Assembly: GCA_028281925.1 (NCBI GenBank)
Contig: JANQIX010000064.1
Location: 1-64,000 of the forward strand
Direction of reading: 5' to 3'
DNA from: Alphaproteobacteria bacterium
GTDB taxonomy: Bacteria > Pseudomonadota > Alphaproteobacteria > DSM-16000 > Inquilinaceae
Length of the DNA stretch: 64,000 nt
Shown: positions 10,287 to 18,751 of the stretch, one piece after another
Position numbering within the stretch: position 1 is the first letter of the stretch
Layout of the letters: the number at the start of each line of letters is the position of its first letter
The notes under the pieces: generated by a model
Database searches by the model: none
What the model saw: only the letters and a program-made list of their open reading frames with translations
Told to the model about the DNA's origin: nothing
Translations under genes and position numbers: made by a program

Positions 10287-11768
10287 TCACTCTCCCCACG
10301 CAGCCCCGGTCAGATCGTTCGCCTGGATCGGGCTGTTCTGCCACAGGCCGTCGACGCGCACGTCCCGCACGCCGGTCTTGGCGAGTTGGAAGAGGAACAC
10401 GGCCGCCGCGTCTTCGGCCAGCAAGCGCTGGGCCTCGGCGTAGAGGGTGTTGCGGGCTGCGGGGTCGGCCGTGGCGTCGAGGTCGGCCATGACGGCGTTG
10501 AAGGGACCGCTTTCGTAGCCGAAATAGTAATCGGCACCACGGCCGTAGATGCCGATATCCAAGGGTTCCGTGTGACTGACGATGGTCATGTCGTAGTCGA
10601 AGCCACGGAAAACCTGTTCCAGCCACTGCGCCCATTCCACCGGAACCAGCGTCACGCGCACGCCGACTTCCGCGAGCTGTGCCTGGATGATCTCGCCGCC
10701 GCGGCGGGCATAGGATGGGGGTGGCAGAGCCAGCGTGGCCTCGAAACCGTCGGCAAGGCCGGCCTCAGCCAACAGGGCGCGGGCGCGCTCGGGGTCGTGA
10801 GGGGTGAGATCCGTCAGGTCCAGATGAGCCGGGTGGTGCGGGACGAAATGGCTGCCGATGGGTGTGCCGTAGCCGAACATGGCGGCGTCGACCAGCGCCT
10901 GACGGTCGATGGCATAGGTCAGGGCGCGGCGCACGCGCGGATCGTCGAACGGTGCCCGGCGGTGGTTCACGGCCATGATGGTCTCGCCCTCCGTCGTGCC
11001 GACCATGACCGCAAAGCGGTCATCGGCCTCGAACCGGGCCAGCGCCTCGGGCGCCGCCATGTTGGGAAAGACGTCGACATCGCCGGCCAACAGGGCCGCA
11101 ACCTGGGCTGCGGGATCGGAGATAAAGCGGAACACCACTTCCTCGAACGCCGCAGCCTCGGGATCGCGGTAGCCTTCATAGCGGGTCAGGCGGACATGGT
11201 CGCCCTCGGCACGGCTGGCGAAGCGGTAGGGGCCGGTGCCGATGGGGTGCGTGGTGTTGGTCTCTGCGCTCTCCGGCGCCACGATCGCGGCGTCGCCGGA
11301 GCCCATGTTGAACAGGAACAGGCCGACTGGGTGCTCAAGCTGCACGATCACCGAATCCGGCAACGGCGTCTCGATGGACGCGATGGGCGTGAAGAAGCCC
11401 TTCTGCGCGTTCGTGGAGTCCTCCGCCGCGGCGCGTTGCAGGCTGAAGCGCACGTCTTCAGCCTCGAAAGTCGTGCCGTCGTGGAACAGCACGCCGTCGC
11501 GCAGCACGAAGGTATAGGTCAGACCATCGTCTGAGACCGACCAGCTCTCGGCGAGGCCCGGCACGACCCTGCCGCTCTCATCGATACGGGTCAGGCTCTC
11601 GAACAGGTTGGCGTAGACCACCTCGTCGATTGCGCCGGCGGCGCCGGCCGTGGGGTCGAGATGCGGCGGCTCCAGCGTCATGCCGATCACCAGCCGGTCG
11701 TCGGCAACGGCCATGGTCGGGAGGACCACTGCCAGGGCTGAAACAAGGGCGGCGAGCCGAGTGGCCAT
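10287..11768 (-). CDS. Peptide/nickel-type ABC transporter substrate-binding protein (family 5)
   Basis: This 493-residue periplasmic binding protein has an N-terminal signal peptide (ATRLAALVSALAVVLPTMAVA). The mature part starts DDRLVIGMTLEPPHLDPTAGAAG, typical of DppA/OppA/NikA proteins, with FHDGTTFEAEDVRFSL and GTGPYRF later. The ATG at 11768 gives the signal peptide at the very start; an upstream in-frame TTG would add 13 non-signal residues. No permease or ATPase gene is adjacent. Its upstream neighbour, 73 bases away in the same direction, is a P1 family peptidase, which suggests peptide use. Confidence 0.92.
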   Translation of the reverse strand: MATRLAALVSALAVVLPTMAVADDRLVIGMTLEPPHLDPTAGAAGAIDEVVYANLFESLTRIDESGRVVPGLAESWSVSDDGLTYTFVLRDGVLFHDGTTFEAEDVRFSLQRAAAEDSTNAQKGFFTPIASIETPLPDSVIVQLEHPVGLFLFNMGSGDAAIVAPESAETNTTHPIGTGPYRFASRAEGDHVRLTRYEGYRDPEAAAFEEVVFRFISDPAAQVAALLAGDVDVFPNMAAPEALARFEADDRFAVMVGTTEGETIMAVNHRRAPFDDPRVRRALTYAIDRQALVDAAMFGYGTPIGSHFVPHHPAHLDLTDLTPHDPERARALLAEAGLADGFEATLALPPPSYARRGGEIIQAQLAEVGVRVTLVPVEWAQWLEQVFRGFDYDMTIVSHTEPLDIGIYGRGADYYFGYESGPFNAVMADLDATADPAARNTLYAEAQRLLAEDAAAVFLFQLAKTGVRDVRVDGLWQNSPIQANDLTGAAWGE

Positions 11769-11841
11769 TGGTGGACGTCCAGCTGCAGGCGGCCCCTGAC
11801 GGGGCAAGGGGGGTCATGATTGTCGCCCGCAGCCGCCGAAT

Positions 11842-12876
11842 TCAACCCCGTACGCGCAACGCGTGGCCGTGACGAGACCGGTAAGTGGGGCGGTCCCCCA
11901 ACGGATCGGCCAGATAGACGCCGCGGGCAATGGCCCGGGCCGTGACGTCGGCCGCCATGGCGCCGAGGCGGGCGAGCGCGCGGGGGCGCGGCTCGGGCAA
12001 CGGCTTGGCCGCGGTCGCCAGCGCGAACACGGTGTCGCCGTCAAATGGCATGTGGCTGGGCTTCAGTGCCCGGGCCAGGCCGTCCTGCGCCATCACGGCC
12101 AGGCGCCAGGCTTCGGCGACCGTCAGGTCGGCGTCCGTCGCGACAACACCGATCGTGGTGTTGGTGCCCGGCAGCTCCGGCAACGTCACCTCAATCTCGC
12201 TCGGTGGCCGGCCGGCGGGCAGCGGCTGCCCACCGAGTTCATCCGCCTGCTCCAGCATCCAGGCCCAGAGGCCGTGCTGCCCTGGGATCACCGGCGTTCC
12301 CAGGGCATTGACGGCGAAGAGCGCGCCGACCGTCAGCCCTGTGGCGTCGTCGACAGCAGACACGCTGCCGAGCCCGCCTTCATACGGTCCGGCCGTGGCG
12401 CCCAGACCGGCCCCGGCATTGCCCAGCGCGACCTTGGCCGAGGCCGCCGCCACCGCCTCTTCCCCGAGAGCCCGATAGGGCGAGGCCAGATGGCTGCCAG
12501 CCTGCGCCCACGGCTTGTCGCCGCCATTAGCGAGATCGAACAGGATGGCGGCCGGCACGATCGGCACCGTGGCGTCGGCGATCTGGAAGCCACGGCCGTG
12601 ATGGGCGAGCCACGTCACCACGCCGCCGGCCGCCTCCAACCCGAAGGCCGAACCGCCGCTCAGCACAATGGCGTCGACCGCCTCCACCAACGTGCCCGGC
12701 TGCAGGGCATCGGTCTCGCGCGTACCAGGCGCGCCGCCGCGCACATCGACGGCGGCCAGCATGCGCCGTTCCGGCAACACTACGGTCACGCCGCTCAGAC
12801 CCGGGCGATCTTCCGCATTGCCCACCAGGATGCCGGAAACATCGGTGATCAGGTTCAAGGGGCCCGGACGGATCAT
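11842..12876 (-). CDS. P1 family (S58, DmpA-like) aminopeptidase
   Basis: This 344-residue protein belongs to the self-cleaving Ntn-hydrolase family of L-aminopeptidase D-Ala-esterases and beta-peptidyl aminopeptidases. The N-terminal part has NLITDVSGILVGNAED and the glycine-rich IVLSGGSAFGLEAAGGV. The autoprocessing region GTNTTIGVVATDADLT lies near residue 240, with Thr rather than the Ser of DmpA as probable nucleophile. The ATG at 12876 (MIRPGPLNLITD) fits the family start better than the open frame further upstream. The binding protein gene downstream suggests a role in peptide degradation. No signal peptide. Confidence 0.88.
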   Translation of the reverse strand: MIRPGPLNLITDVSGILVGNAEDRPGLSGVTVVLPERRMLAAVDVRGGAPGTRETDALQPGTLVEAVDAIVLSGGSAFGLEAAGGVVTWLAHHGRGFQIADATVPIVPAAILFDLANGGDKPWAQAGSHLASPYRALGEEAVAAASAKVALGNAGAGLGATAGPYEGGLGSVSAVDDATGLTVGALFAVNALGTPVIPGQHGLWAWMLEQADELGGQPLPAGRPPSEIEVTLPELPGTNTTIGVVATDADLTVAEAWRLAVMAQDGLARALKPSHMPFDGDTVFALATAAKPLPEPRPRALARLGAMAADVTARAIARGVYLADPLGDRPTYRSRHGHALRVRG

Positions 12877-12914
12877 CGCGAATGCCAGAGTACCGGCCAG
12901 GGGCCACAAATGAA

Positions 12915-12946
12915 GAACGGGCGCCGCGGCCCCGCGGCGCCCGTTC
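12915..12946 (-). terminator. Strong hairpin terminator after the fasciclin gene
   Basis: A perfect 13-bp stem (GAACGGGCGCCGC with its complement, 6-base loop) lies 66 bases beyond the fasciclin stop. On the minus strand it is followed by TTCATTTG, a modest T-rich tail. It probably ends that transcript before the peptidase gene. Confidence 0.7.
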
Positions 12947-13011
12947 CTATCTCTGGCCCCAGAGGCTGGTGCCGACAGCGGGGGCCGACCGCCCGCGCTG
13001 CCGGCGCCGAA

Positions 13012-13530
13012 TCACGGGGTGAGAACCTGCGGAATGACGTGGATCACGCCGTTCGAGGCGCGCATGTCCGGCGTTTCGATCGCGATCGGACGTGCACCGA
13101 TCACGTCTTCCTGATGCTGCGTCTGGAAGCCCATGTCGAAGTTCATGGGCTCGTTGTAGTTGCTCTCAAGATTGCTGTAGCGCCATTGCCGCGGGAAGAT
13201 GTGCAGCTTCAACACTTCCTGCAGCGCCAGCCGGTTTTCCGGCAGAAGCAGCGCATCGAGGTCGGCACCGAGGGCGGCGAAGGCCTCGTCGGTCGGCGCC
13301 AGAACGGTGTACTGCGTGCGGTCGTACGGCGGAACGCCGGCCAGCCGATCAGCCCAGCCAGCGGCCGTGGCCGCGGCCAGCAGCGTGTCGAACCCGCCGG
13401 CGGCAACCAGACGGTCAACCACGTTCAGGCGGCTCGGGGGCGGCTCGGCCTGGGCAAACGCCGTGGCCCCGGTGAAAGCGGTGGCGGCGGCAACCGCCCC
13501 GGCAATCATCAACTTACGGATCGTGTTCAT
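13012..13530 (-). CDS. Secreted fasciclin (FAS1) domain protein
   Basis: This 172-residue protein has a clear Sec signal peptide (KLMIAGAVAAATAFTGATAFA, cleaved near AFA-QA) and one FAS1 domain. The H1 motif is TVLAPTDEAFAALG and the H2-type end is NGVIHVIPQVLTP. FAS1 domains mediate adhesion or surface association, and bacterial single-domain forms are periplasmic or extracellular. It stands alone, with an upstream gap to the Fnr gene and a strong hairpin downstream. Confidence 0.92.
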   Translation of the reverse strand: MNTIRKLMIAGAVAAATAFTGATAFAQAEPPPSRLNVVDRLVAAGGFDTLLAAATAAGWADRLAGVPPYDRTQYTVLAPTDEAFAALGADLDALLLPENRLALQEVLKLHIFPRQWRYSNLESNYNEPMNFDMGFQTQHQEDVIGARPIAIETPDMRASNGVIHVIPQVLTP

Positions 13531-13780
13531 CGTTCATCCCCTAGATGTGCTTGGCATTGGGCGGTGATCCCCATGTCAACCCCGGGGGACTGCCCGCCGT
13601 ACCCCGATGCCCGAGGTTTGATCCCTGACAATAGTTCACTCCTCGCGGCAGCGGAAGGACATACTCCCACCCCATCCCGGCTGGCTGCCGAGAACCGGCC
13701 ACAGTATAGCGAATACTTTCAACGTTTCCAGCAATGTCGCAATCGCCAACACGAACAGTGACGCCACGGGCGCGACATGG

Positions 13781-14515
13781 CTAGCTGCCCTCGGCGATTT
13801 CCAGGATCTTGCGATTGTCGACGATCTGCACCTTGCCCCCTTCCAACAGCCTGATGATGCCGTTGGCCTTAAGCTGGGTGAAGGTGCGGCTAACCGTCTC
13901 GGTCGTCAGGCCGAGGAAATCCGCGATGTCCGATCGGCTCATGGGCACCTGCACGGGATTGTCGCGCTGACCGCGCCTGACGGCGCGCTGTGACAGCCCC
14001 AACAGGAACGAGGCGATCTTCTCCCGCGCGGTCTTGCGGCCCAAAAGCAGCATCTGATCCTGCGCCGCGGCCAGTTCGTTCGACGCCATGCCGAACAGGC
14101 GGCGTTGCAGTTTCGGAAACTCGTCCAGCAGAAGTTCCATATGCCGGCGCGGGAAGCGGCAAATCGACGTCACCGCAACGGTCTCAGCGCTGTAGGCGTA
14201 GCGATCGTTGACCGAAAGACCGAGGAAATCGCCGCTGAACAAGAACCCGGTTATCTGCCTGCGTCCGTCCGGCAAGAGCTTGTACAACTTGACCGTCCCC
14301 GCGGTCACATTGAACAGGTTCATCGCCGGATCGCCTTCACTGAAGATCGTCTGATGCGCGTCTATGCGCTGCAGCTGTACGATCTCCGCTAGTCGATTGA
14401 GTTCTTCCTCCTCGAACGCTGCGCAAACGGTGAGGCTACGCACGGGGCACGCGCCACAAGGATGAACGTCTTGGGCGCCGATTTTTGCCGGGCGCCCCAA
14501 GTCGAACGGAGGCAT
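13781..14515 (-). CDS. fnr: Crp/Fnr family oxygen-responsive regulator (FnrN type)
   Basis: This 244-residue regulator carries the cysteine set of an oxygen-labile [4Fe-4S] cluster: C20, C23 and C31 in HPCGACPVRSLTVC plus central C119 in TSICRF. A cyclic-nucleotide-like beta-roll is followed by the dimer helix and a winged HTH with the recognition helix TTETVSRTF. Its E-x-x-S-R pattern reads TTGAT half-sites. The ATG at 14515 gives the usual short lead before the cysteines; the longer open frame adds 28 unrelated residues. A perfect FNR box lies upstream, suggesting autoregulation and control of the divergent gene. Confidence 0.94.
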   Translation of the reverse strand: MPPFDLGRPAKIGAQDVHPCGACPVRSLTVCAAFEEEELNRLAEIVQLQRIDAHQTIFSEGDPAMNLFNVTAGTVKLYKLLPDGRRQITGFLFSGDFLGLSVNDRYAYSAETVAVTSICRFPRRHMELLLDEFPKLQRRLFGMASNELAAAQDQMLLLGRKTAREKIASFLLGLSQRAVRRGQRDNPVQVPMSRSDIADFLGLTTETVSRTFTQLKANGIIRLLEGGKVQIVDNRKILEIAEGS

Positions 14516-14655
14516 TGGGCGATCCCTGTCTTCACAGCCGGCATCTTGCGTCCAGCCGCTCCCAGAAACCATTTTGAAGTAACATCCAGCGAAGCGCAAA
14601 CGGTAACGGGCCGGTTCACCCCCTTCCGGAGCCCGATTCGGCTCTCCGAGTGCCG

Positions 14656-14669
14656 TTGATGCACATCAA
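14656..14669. promoter_or_regulatory. FNR/FixK box (anaerobox)
   Basis: TTGATGCACATCAA is a perfect match to the TTGAT-N4-ATCAA consensus. Its centre lies about 57 bases before the ATG of the divergent gene at 14720 and about 147 bases before the fnr start. The recognition helix of the adjacent Fnr protein has the residues expected to bind it. Confidence 0.88.
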
Positions 14670-14719
14670 GGCATCCCTTCCCAGGCTCGTACAGATTTCA
14701 TAGCGAATGGACTCCCCGT

Positions 14720-15268
14720 TTGGTGGCATACATGCCCGACCGTTTCACGCCTTTGCCCCTTGCCATGCGCCAGGTCGACCAGGCCTTCCCGCTGGTCCAG
14801 TCGATCCTGCCTGACATCACGGTCGACGTTTGGCGGCGGTATGCGGCGGCACTCTTGGACCGCGCAGTTGCGGACCGCGGGATCATGACCGTCCAAGCGC
14901 TGGGCTATATCCACGGGTTGTTCAGCTTCCGGGTGGAGGACAATCTGCAGCACGGCCGCAGCCTGCTGGTGGACAACTTCACCGTGCTGGACCTGTTCAC
15001 GCCGACGGCGGCGGCGACGGCGCTCGTGCGATCGATGGACGAACTCTCCGTGACCCTGGATTGTCGCGCAATCCACACCTATCTGCCCAACAGTGAACGG
15101 CTGGCCCCGGACTATCGCCGCTGGATGTTGCGGCAGTTCCGTGATCATGGCCACCATGTGGAAAGCGTGACGCTGTGCAAAGCCTCCATTCCAAGCGACT
15201 CGGATCGCGACCCCGCCGGCCATGAGGGTGGGCGGCTCCGCAAGGCACGGGAAACGCACTGTATCTGA
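14720..15268 (+). CDS. GNAT-like protein of unknown function, probably FNR-controlled
   Basis: This 182-residue cytoplasmic protein has no signal or membrane span. The middle (RGIMTVQALGYIHGLFSFRVED, then SLLVDNFTVLDLFTPTAAATALVRSMDEL) resembles strands and the helix of a GNAT acyltransferase fold, but the acyl-CoA loop is not clear. The C-terminus is hydrophilic and probably disordered. It is divergent from fnr behind a perfect FNR box, so oxygen-limited expression is likely. Function unknown. Confidence 0.75.
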   Translation: MVAYMPDRFTPLPLAMRQVDQAFPLVQSILPDITVDVWRRYAAALLDRAVADRGIMTVQALGYIHGLFSFRVEDNLQHGRSLLVDNFTVLDLFTPTAAATALVRSMDELSVTLDCRAIHTYLPNSERLAPDYRRWMLRQFRDHGHHVESVTLCKASIPSDSDRDPAGHEGGRLRKARETHCI

Positions 15269-15299
15269 GCGGCGGCCCACCGCCGCCGAAGGCTGACCG

Positions 15300-16499
15300 A
15301 TGCACGGGCGTATCTTGGACATGCCCGCCTTGCGCCTGCTTCCGGGGCGCGATGGCCGGGTGAAGGGCGGCTTTCCCTGGATCTATTCGAACGAAGTGGT
15401 GATGGATGCTACGGCCAAGGCCGTGGAACCGGGCGCTGTCGTCCGCGTCATCACCGATCATGGCCGACAGCTGGGGCTAGCCACATTCAACCGGCACGCA
15501 CTGATCGCCGGCCGCCTGCTGACACGCGACGTCCGCGCCCAGATCGACGAAGACTTCCTGGCTGCACGGCTGGACCGCGCGCTCGATCTCAGGGCACGTC
15601 TCTTCCCCCGGCCCTTCTACCGGCTGATCCATGCCGAGGCGGATGGGCTTCCTGGCCTGATCGTCGATCGCTATGGCGACTGCCTGAGCGTCCAGTGCAA
15701 CACCGCGGGAATGGATCGCCTGACTCCGGAACTGCTGGCCGCCTTCGAGCGGGTGCTGGGGTCAAAGGCCGTTGTCTTGCGCAACGACGCCGGCAGCCGA
15801 CAGCTTGAGGGGCTTGCGAGCGAAGTTCGCGTTGCCGTCGGCCATGTCGACGACCTGGTGGAGCTTGAAGAGAACGGCACACGCTTCGCGGCCGACCTGC
15901 TCGGCGGCCAGAAGACCGGCTGGTTCTTCGATCAGCGGGACAACAGGGCTCTTGCCGCCCGGCTGGCGACGGAACGGGACGTTCTGGATGTCTATAGCCA
16001 CACCGGAGGCTTTGCCGTTCAAGCGGCGGTAGCCGGTGCGCGACATGTGCTGGCAGTCGACCGCTCGCGACCGGCGCTGGCCCTTGCAGAGGAGTCGGCC
16101 CGCCGCAACGGCTGCGACCAGCGGATAGAGTGCCGGCGCGCGGACGCATTCGCCGAGTTGGAGCAGCTGGCCAAGACCGGCAAGCGCTTCGGCCTGGTCA
16201 TCGTCGATCCGCCGGCCTTCGTGAAGACCAAGAAGGATCTGGCGTCAGGGGCCCGCGGATACCGCAAGATGGTCCGGTTGGCGGCCGGGGTAGTCGAACC
16301 CAGCGGCATTCTGCTTGCCGCATCCTGCAGCCATCACGTCGATGTGCCGGCGTTCGCCGAGCAGGTCCGTCGCGGCCTCATGGATGCCAAGCGCGGGGGG
16401 CGCGTGCTGATGACCTCGGGCGCCGGCCCCGACCATCCCGTACACCCTTTCCTGCCGGAAACCGCGTATCTGAAGGCGTTGACCCTACAGCTGGACTGA
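15300..16499 (+). CDS. rlmI: 23S rRNA (cytosine) methyltransferase, RlmI family
   Basis: This 399-residue protein has an N-terminal PUA domain (LRLLPGRDGRVKGGFPWIYSNEV) and an RlmI/YccW-type SAM methyltransferase domain. Motif I is LDVYSHTGGFAVQAAV, and the catalytic region IVDPPAFVKTKKDL and ILLAASCSHHV follow. Known members make m5C in 23S rRNA. The exact target base is inferred from family only. It starts 31 bases after the GNAT-like gene in the same direction, so FNR-dependent read-through is possible. Confidence 0.9.
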   Translation: MHGRILDMPALRLLPGRDGRVKGGFPWIYSNEVVMDATAKAVEPGAVVRVITDHGRQLGLATFNRHALIAGRLLTRDVRAQIDEDFLAARLDRALDLRARLFPRPFYRLIHAEADGLPGLIVDRYGDCLSVQCNTAGMDRLTPELLAAFERVLGSKAVVLRNDAGSRQLEGLASEVRVAVGHVDDLVELEENGTRFAADLLGGQKTGWFFDQRDNRALAARLATERDVLDVYSHTGGFAVQAAVAGARHVLAVDRSRPALALAEESARRNGCDQRIECRRADAFAELEQLAKTGKRFGLVIVDPPAFVKTKKDLASGARGYRKMVRLAAGVVEPSGILLAASCSHHVDVPAFAEQVRRGLMDAKRGGRVLMTSGAGPDHPVHPFLPETAYLKALTLQLD

Positions 16500-16561
16500 C
16501 GGGCAAGGGTCAATGGCCCGCCGAGGTGGGTGGCCGCGGCGAATCGCGTATGCCGACAACC

Positions 16562-16595
16562 ATTCGGCAAGAATGTCCGGGTAATAGTGCCGAAT
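16562..16595. repeat. Inverted repeat between rlmI and the PilZ gene
   Basis: ATTCGGCA and TGCCGAAT are perfect 8-bp complementary arms with an 18-base spacer. The position, 62 bases after the rlmI stop and 107 before the PilZ ATG, fits either an operator or a weak terminator. The remainder of the 200-base gap shows nothing else. Confidence 0.35.
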
Positions 16596-16702
16596 TGCGA
16601 GGATCCCGTCTGCGCTGTATGCATGCGGGGCTAGGCTGACGACGTGCGCAGGATTATTGTGCGGCTGATGACGTTTCGTGTCCTATCGACCATGCGGTCT
16701 CC

Positions 16703-17002
16703 ATGACGTCTCCGACCGACCATGGGGACGATCGCCGGGCGGCAGAACGCCACGCTGTGGACCTGCCGAGCCAGGTCCGCATCAACGGTCATGTGGTCAG
16801 CTGCCGTGTGATCGAGCTGTCGCGCTATGGTGCCAGGGTCGAAGCGGCGATGCTGCCGCAGGTCGGCACCCATGTCGCGCTGCAGCTTCCCCATGCCGGT
16901 TCCGTGGTCGCGCGCGTGATCCGCGTGACCGAAACGTATTTTGCGCTGGCCTTCCCGGGCGTGGTCGTCATTGGGCCGCTGATCGGGAACAACGGCGAAT
17001 AG
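16703..17002 (+). CDS. Single-domain PilZ protein
   Basis: This 99-residue protein is a stand-alone PilZ domain, a cyclic-di-GMP receptor fold. The RRxxxR motif is present (R11, R12, R16). The second motif [D/N]xSxxG appears as ELSRYG (residues 38-43), so an acidic Glu replaces Asp/Asn; binding may be retained but is not assured. It is upstream of two ABC-2 permease genes in the same direction, 63 bases away, though co-function is only inferred. Confidence 0.85.
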   Translation: MTSPTDHGDDRRAAERHAVDLPSQVRINGHVVSCRVIELSRYGARVEAAMLPQVGTHVALQLPHAGSVVARVIRVTETYFALAFPGVVVIGPLIGNNGE

Positions 17003-17065
17003 CATGGCGTATCACGGTGACGGGCGCTATCGTCCGCCGCCGCTTCGAAGCAAATCGGCAATCCC

Positions 17066-17866
17066 ATGACCAGCTTGACGCCCCGGCCGCGCGCCATCGG
17101 CCATGTGAACTGGGTCGGCGCGTGGACCCTCTATAAGAAAGAGGTGTTCCGCTTCCTGAAGGTGGCGACCCAGACCATCGCCGCCCCGGTGGTGACCACG
17201 TTGCTGTTCTTCGCCATATTCTCGCTGGCGCTTGGCGGGATCGTGCGCATGGTCGGCGACGTGCCGTTCCTTCAGTTCCTGGCACCCGGCCTGATCATGA
17301 TGGCGATGGTGCAGAATGCCTTTGCCAACACGTCCTCATCGGTCGTCATCGCCAAGGTCCAAGGCAACATCGTCGACGTGCTGATGCCGCCGCTGTCGCC
17401 GGCAGAGTTGGCGGTCGCCTATGTGGCCGGCGGAGTCACCCGAGGCCTGCTGGTCGGCTTCGTCACCTTCCTGGCCATCCTGCCGTTCACCGGGCTCGGC
17501 ATCCACGACCCGCTTTTCATCCTGTTTCACGGGGTGGCGGCGTCGATGATGCTGTCGCTGCTGGGCATGATCGGGGGGATCTGGTCGGAGAAGTTCGACC
17601 ACATTGCCGCCGTCACCAACTTCGTCGTCACGCCGCTGGCCTTCCTGTCCGGCACCTTCTACACGATCGACCGCCTGCCCGAGACATGGCAGGTGATCGC
17701 CCATGCGAACCCGTTCTTCTACATGATCGACGGCTTCCGCTACGGCTTCATCGGCATAAGCGACGGCACGCTGGGGGCCGGCCTCATGGTCATGACCGCC
17801 TGCAATCTGGCGCTGTGGGGACTGGTCTTGCGGATGCTGACCACCGGCTACAAGCTGAAGCCGTGA
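17066..17866 (+). CDS. ABC-2 type transporter permease
   Basis: This 266-residue inner-membrane permease has about six helices and the ABC-2 layout: a cytoplasmic start (WTLYKKEVFRFLKVATQTI), a central PPLSPAELAVAYVAGG loop, and a C-terminal PFFYMIDGFRYGFIG segment. Such proteins export polysaccharides, drugs or lipids. It overlaps a second, related permease gene by 4 bases. No ATPase gene is nearby, so energy must come from an ATPase encoded elsewhere. Confidence 0.9.
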   Translation: MTSLTPRPRAIGHVNWVGAWTLYKKEVFRFLKVATQTIAAPVVTTLLFFAIFSLALGGIVRMVGDVPFLQFLAPGLIMMAMVQNAFANTSSSVVIAKVQGNIVDVLMPPLSPAELAVAYVAGGVTRGLLVGFVTFLAILPFTGLGIHDPLFILFHGVAASMMLSLLGMIGGIWSEKFDHIAAVTNFVVTPLAFLSGTFYTIDRLPETWQVIAHANPFFYMIDGFRYGFIGISDGTLGAGLMVMTACNLALWGLVLRMLTTGYKLKP

Positions 17867-18684
17867 CCGACGCCGACCTGCCGCGGGCGGACAGTGGCCT
17901 CGCCGTGCGGAACATCGGCCGCGTCCATTGGATGGGCATGGCCACGTTGGTGCGCCGCGAGCTGCGGCGGGTCTGGAAGGAATGGCCGGAGAACATCGTC
18001 GCCCCGGCCTTCTCCACGCTTGTGTACATCGCGGTGTTCACCTTCGCCCTCGGGCCCGACCTGGAAACAGCGGCCGGTCGCGAGACACTGACCTTCATCT
18101 TGCCGGGTCTGGTCGTGCTCACGATCACCGAGCGTGCGGCTGAAACGCCGGCCTTCTCGCTGATGTTCGACAAGCTGGAAGGCAGCCTGAGCGACGTGCT
18201 GATGCCGCCGCTCAGCGCGAGCGAGCTGACGGCCGGCTATGTCCTTTCGGGAACGGTGGCGGCGCTCAGCACCGGTACGATCGTGCTGGCGGTCGTGGCC
18301 GTTGGCTTCGGACTGGTGCCGACGAACCCGTTGGTGCTGCTCTGCTTTGCCATTGGTGGCGGCATGCTGCTGACGCTGGTGGGCATCTTGATCGCCCTGC
18401 AATCCCAGAAATGGGATCATGTGGCCGCATTCTTCATTTTCGCCATTGTGCCGACCACCATGCTCTCAGGCGTGTTCGTGCCCATCGAGGCGCTACCGGA
18501 CCCGCTGACCGCGGCCATGCGGATCAATCCCGTCTTCTATGTGATCGACGGCTTTCGCGCCGGCCTGATCGGCGTGCACAGCGCGCCGGTCGCACAGTCA
18601 CTGGCGGTTGTCGGCGGCACCATTGCCCTGCTCTGGGTGGTGTGCGGCCGGCTGATCGCCCGTGGCTACCGGCTGAAACCTTAG
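17863..18684 (+). CDS. ABC-2 type transporter permease, paralogue of the preceding gene
   Basis: This 273-residue permease resembles its neighbour throughout: WMGMATLVRRELRRVWKE, PPLSASELTAGYVLSG, NPVFYVIDGFRAGLIG, and a closing GYRLKP against GYKLKP in the first. The pair probably arose by tandem duplication and may form a heterodimeric pore. The start is a GTG at 17863 within a GTGA overlap with the previous stop; the open frame extends further upstream but only as shadow. An ATG at 17938 is an alternative. Confidence 0.88.
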   Translation: MTDADLPRADSGLAVRNIGRVHWMGMATLVRRELRRVWKEWPENIVAPAFSTLVYIAVFTFALGPDLETAAGRETLTFILPGLVVLTITERAAETPAFSLMFDKLEGSLSDVLMPPLSASELTAGYVLSGTVAALSTGTIVLAVVAVGFGLVPTNPLVLLCFAIGGGMLLTLVGILIALQSQKWDHVAAFFIFAIVPTTMLSGVFVPIEALPDPLTAAMRINPVFYVIDGFRAGLIGVHSAPVAQSLAVVGGTIALLWVVCGRLIARGYRLKP

Positions 18685-18698
18685 GGCGGCGACAGAAA

Positions 18699-18722
18699 CG
18701 GGCGGAGCCAAGGCTCCGCCCG
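18699..18722. terminator. Bidirectional hairpin between convergent genes
   Basis: An 11-bp perfect stem (CGGGCGGAGCC, AA, GGCTCCGCCCG) lies between the convergent permease and acs stops. No clear T-run is present on either side. Confidence 0.65.
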
Positions 18723-18751
18723 CGGTTCAGGAACGCCCTGAGGGTTTGGCG

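Noticed and set aside
13618..13631. TTGATCCCTGACAA as a second FNR box upstream of the fasciclin gene
   Set aside because: The right half is GACAA instead of ATCAA, two mismatches in one arm, so it is not better than chance next to one perfect box.
11863..13761. A 632-codon open frame on the plus strand, antisense to the P1 peptidase and fasciclin genes
   Set aside because: The minus strand carries two well-recognised proteins with signal and family motifs; the plus-strand frame has low-complexity Arg/Gly/His-rich translation typical of GC-rich shadows.
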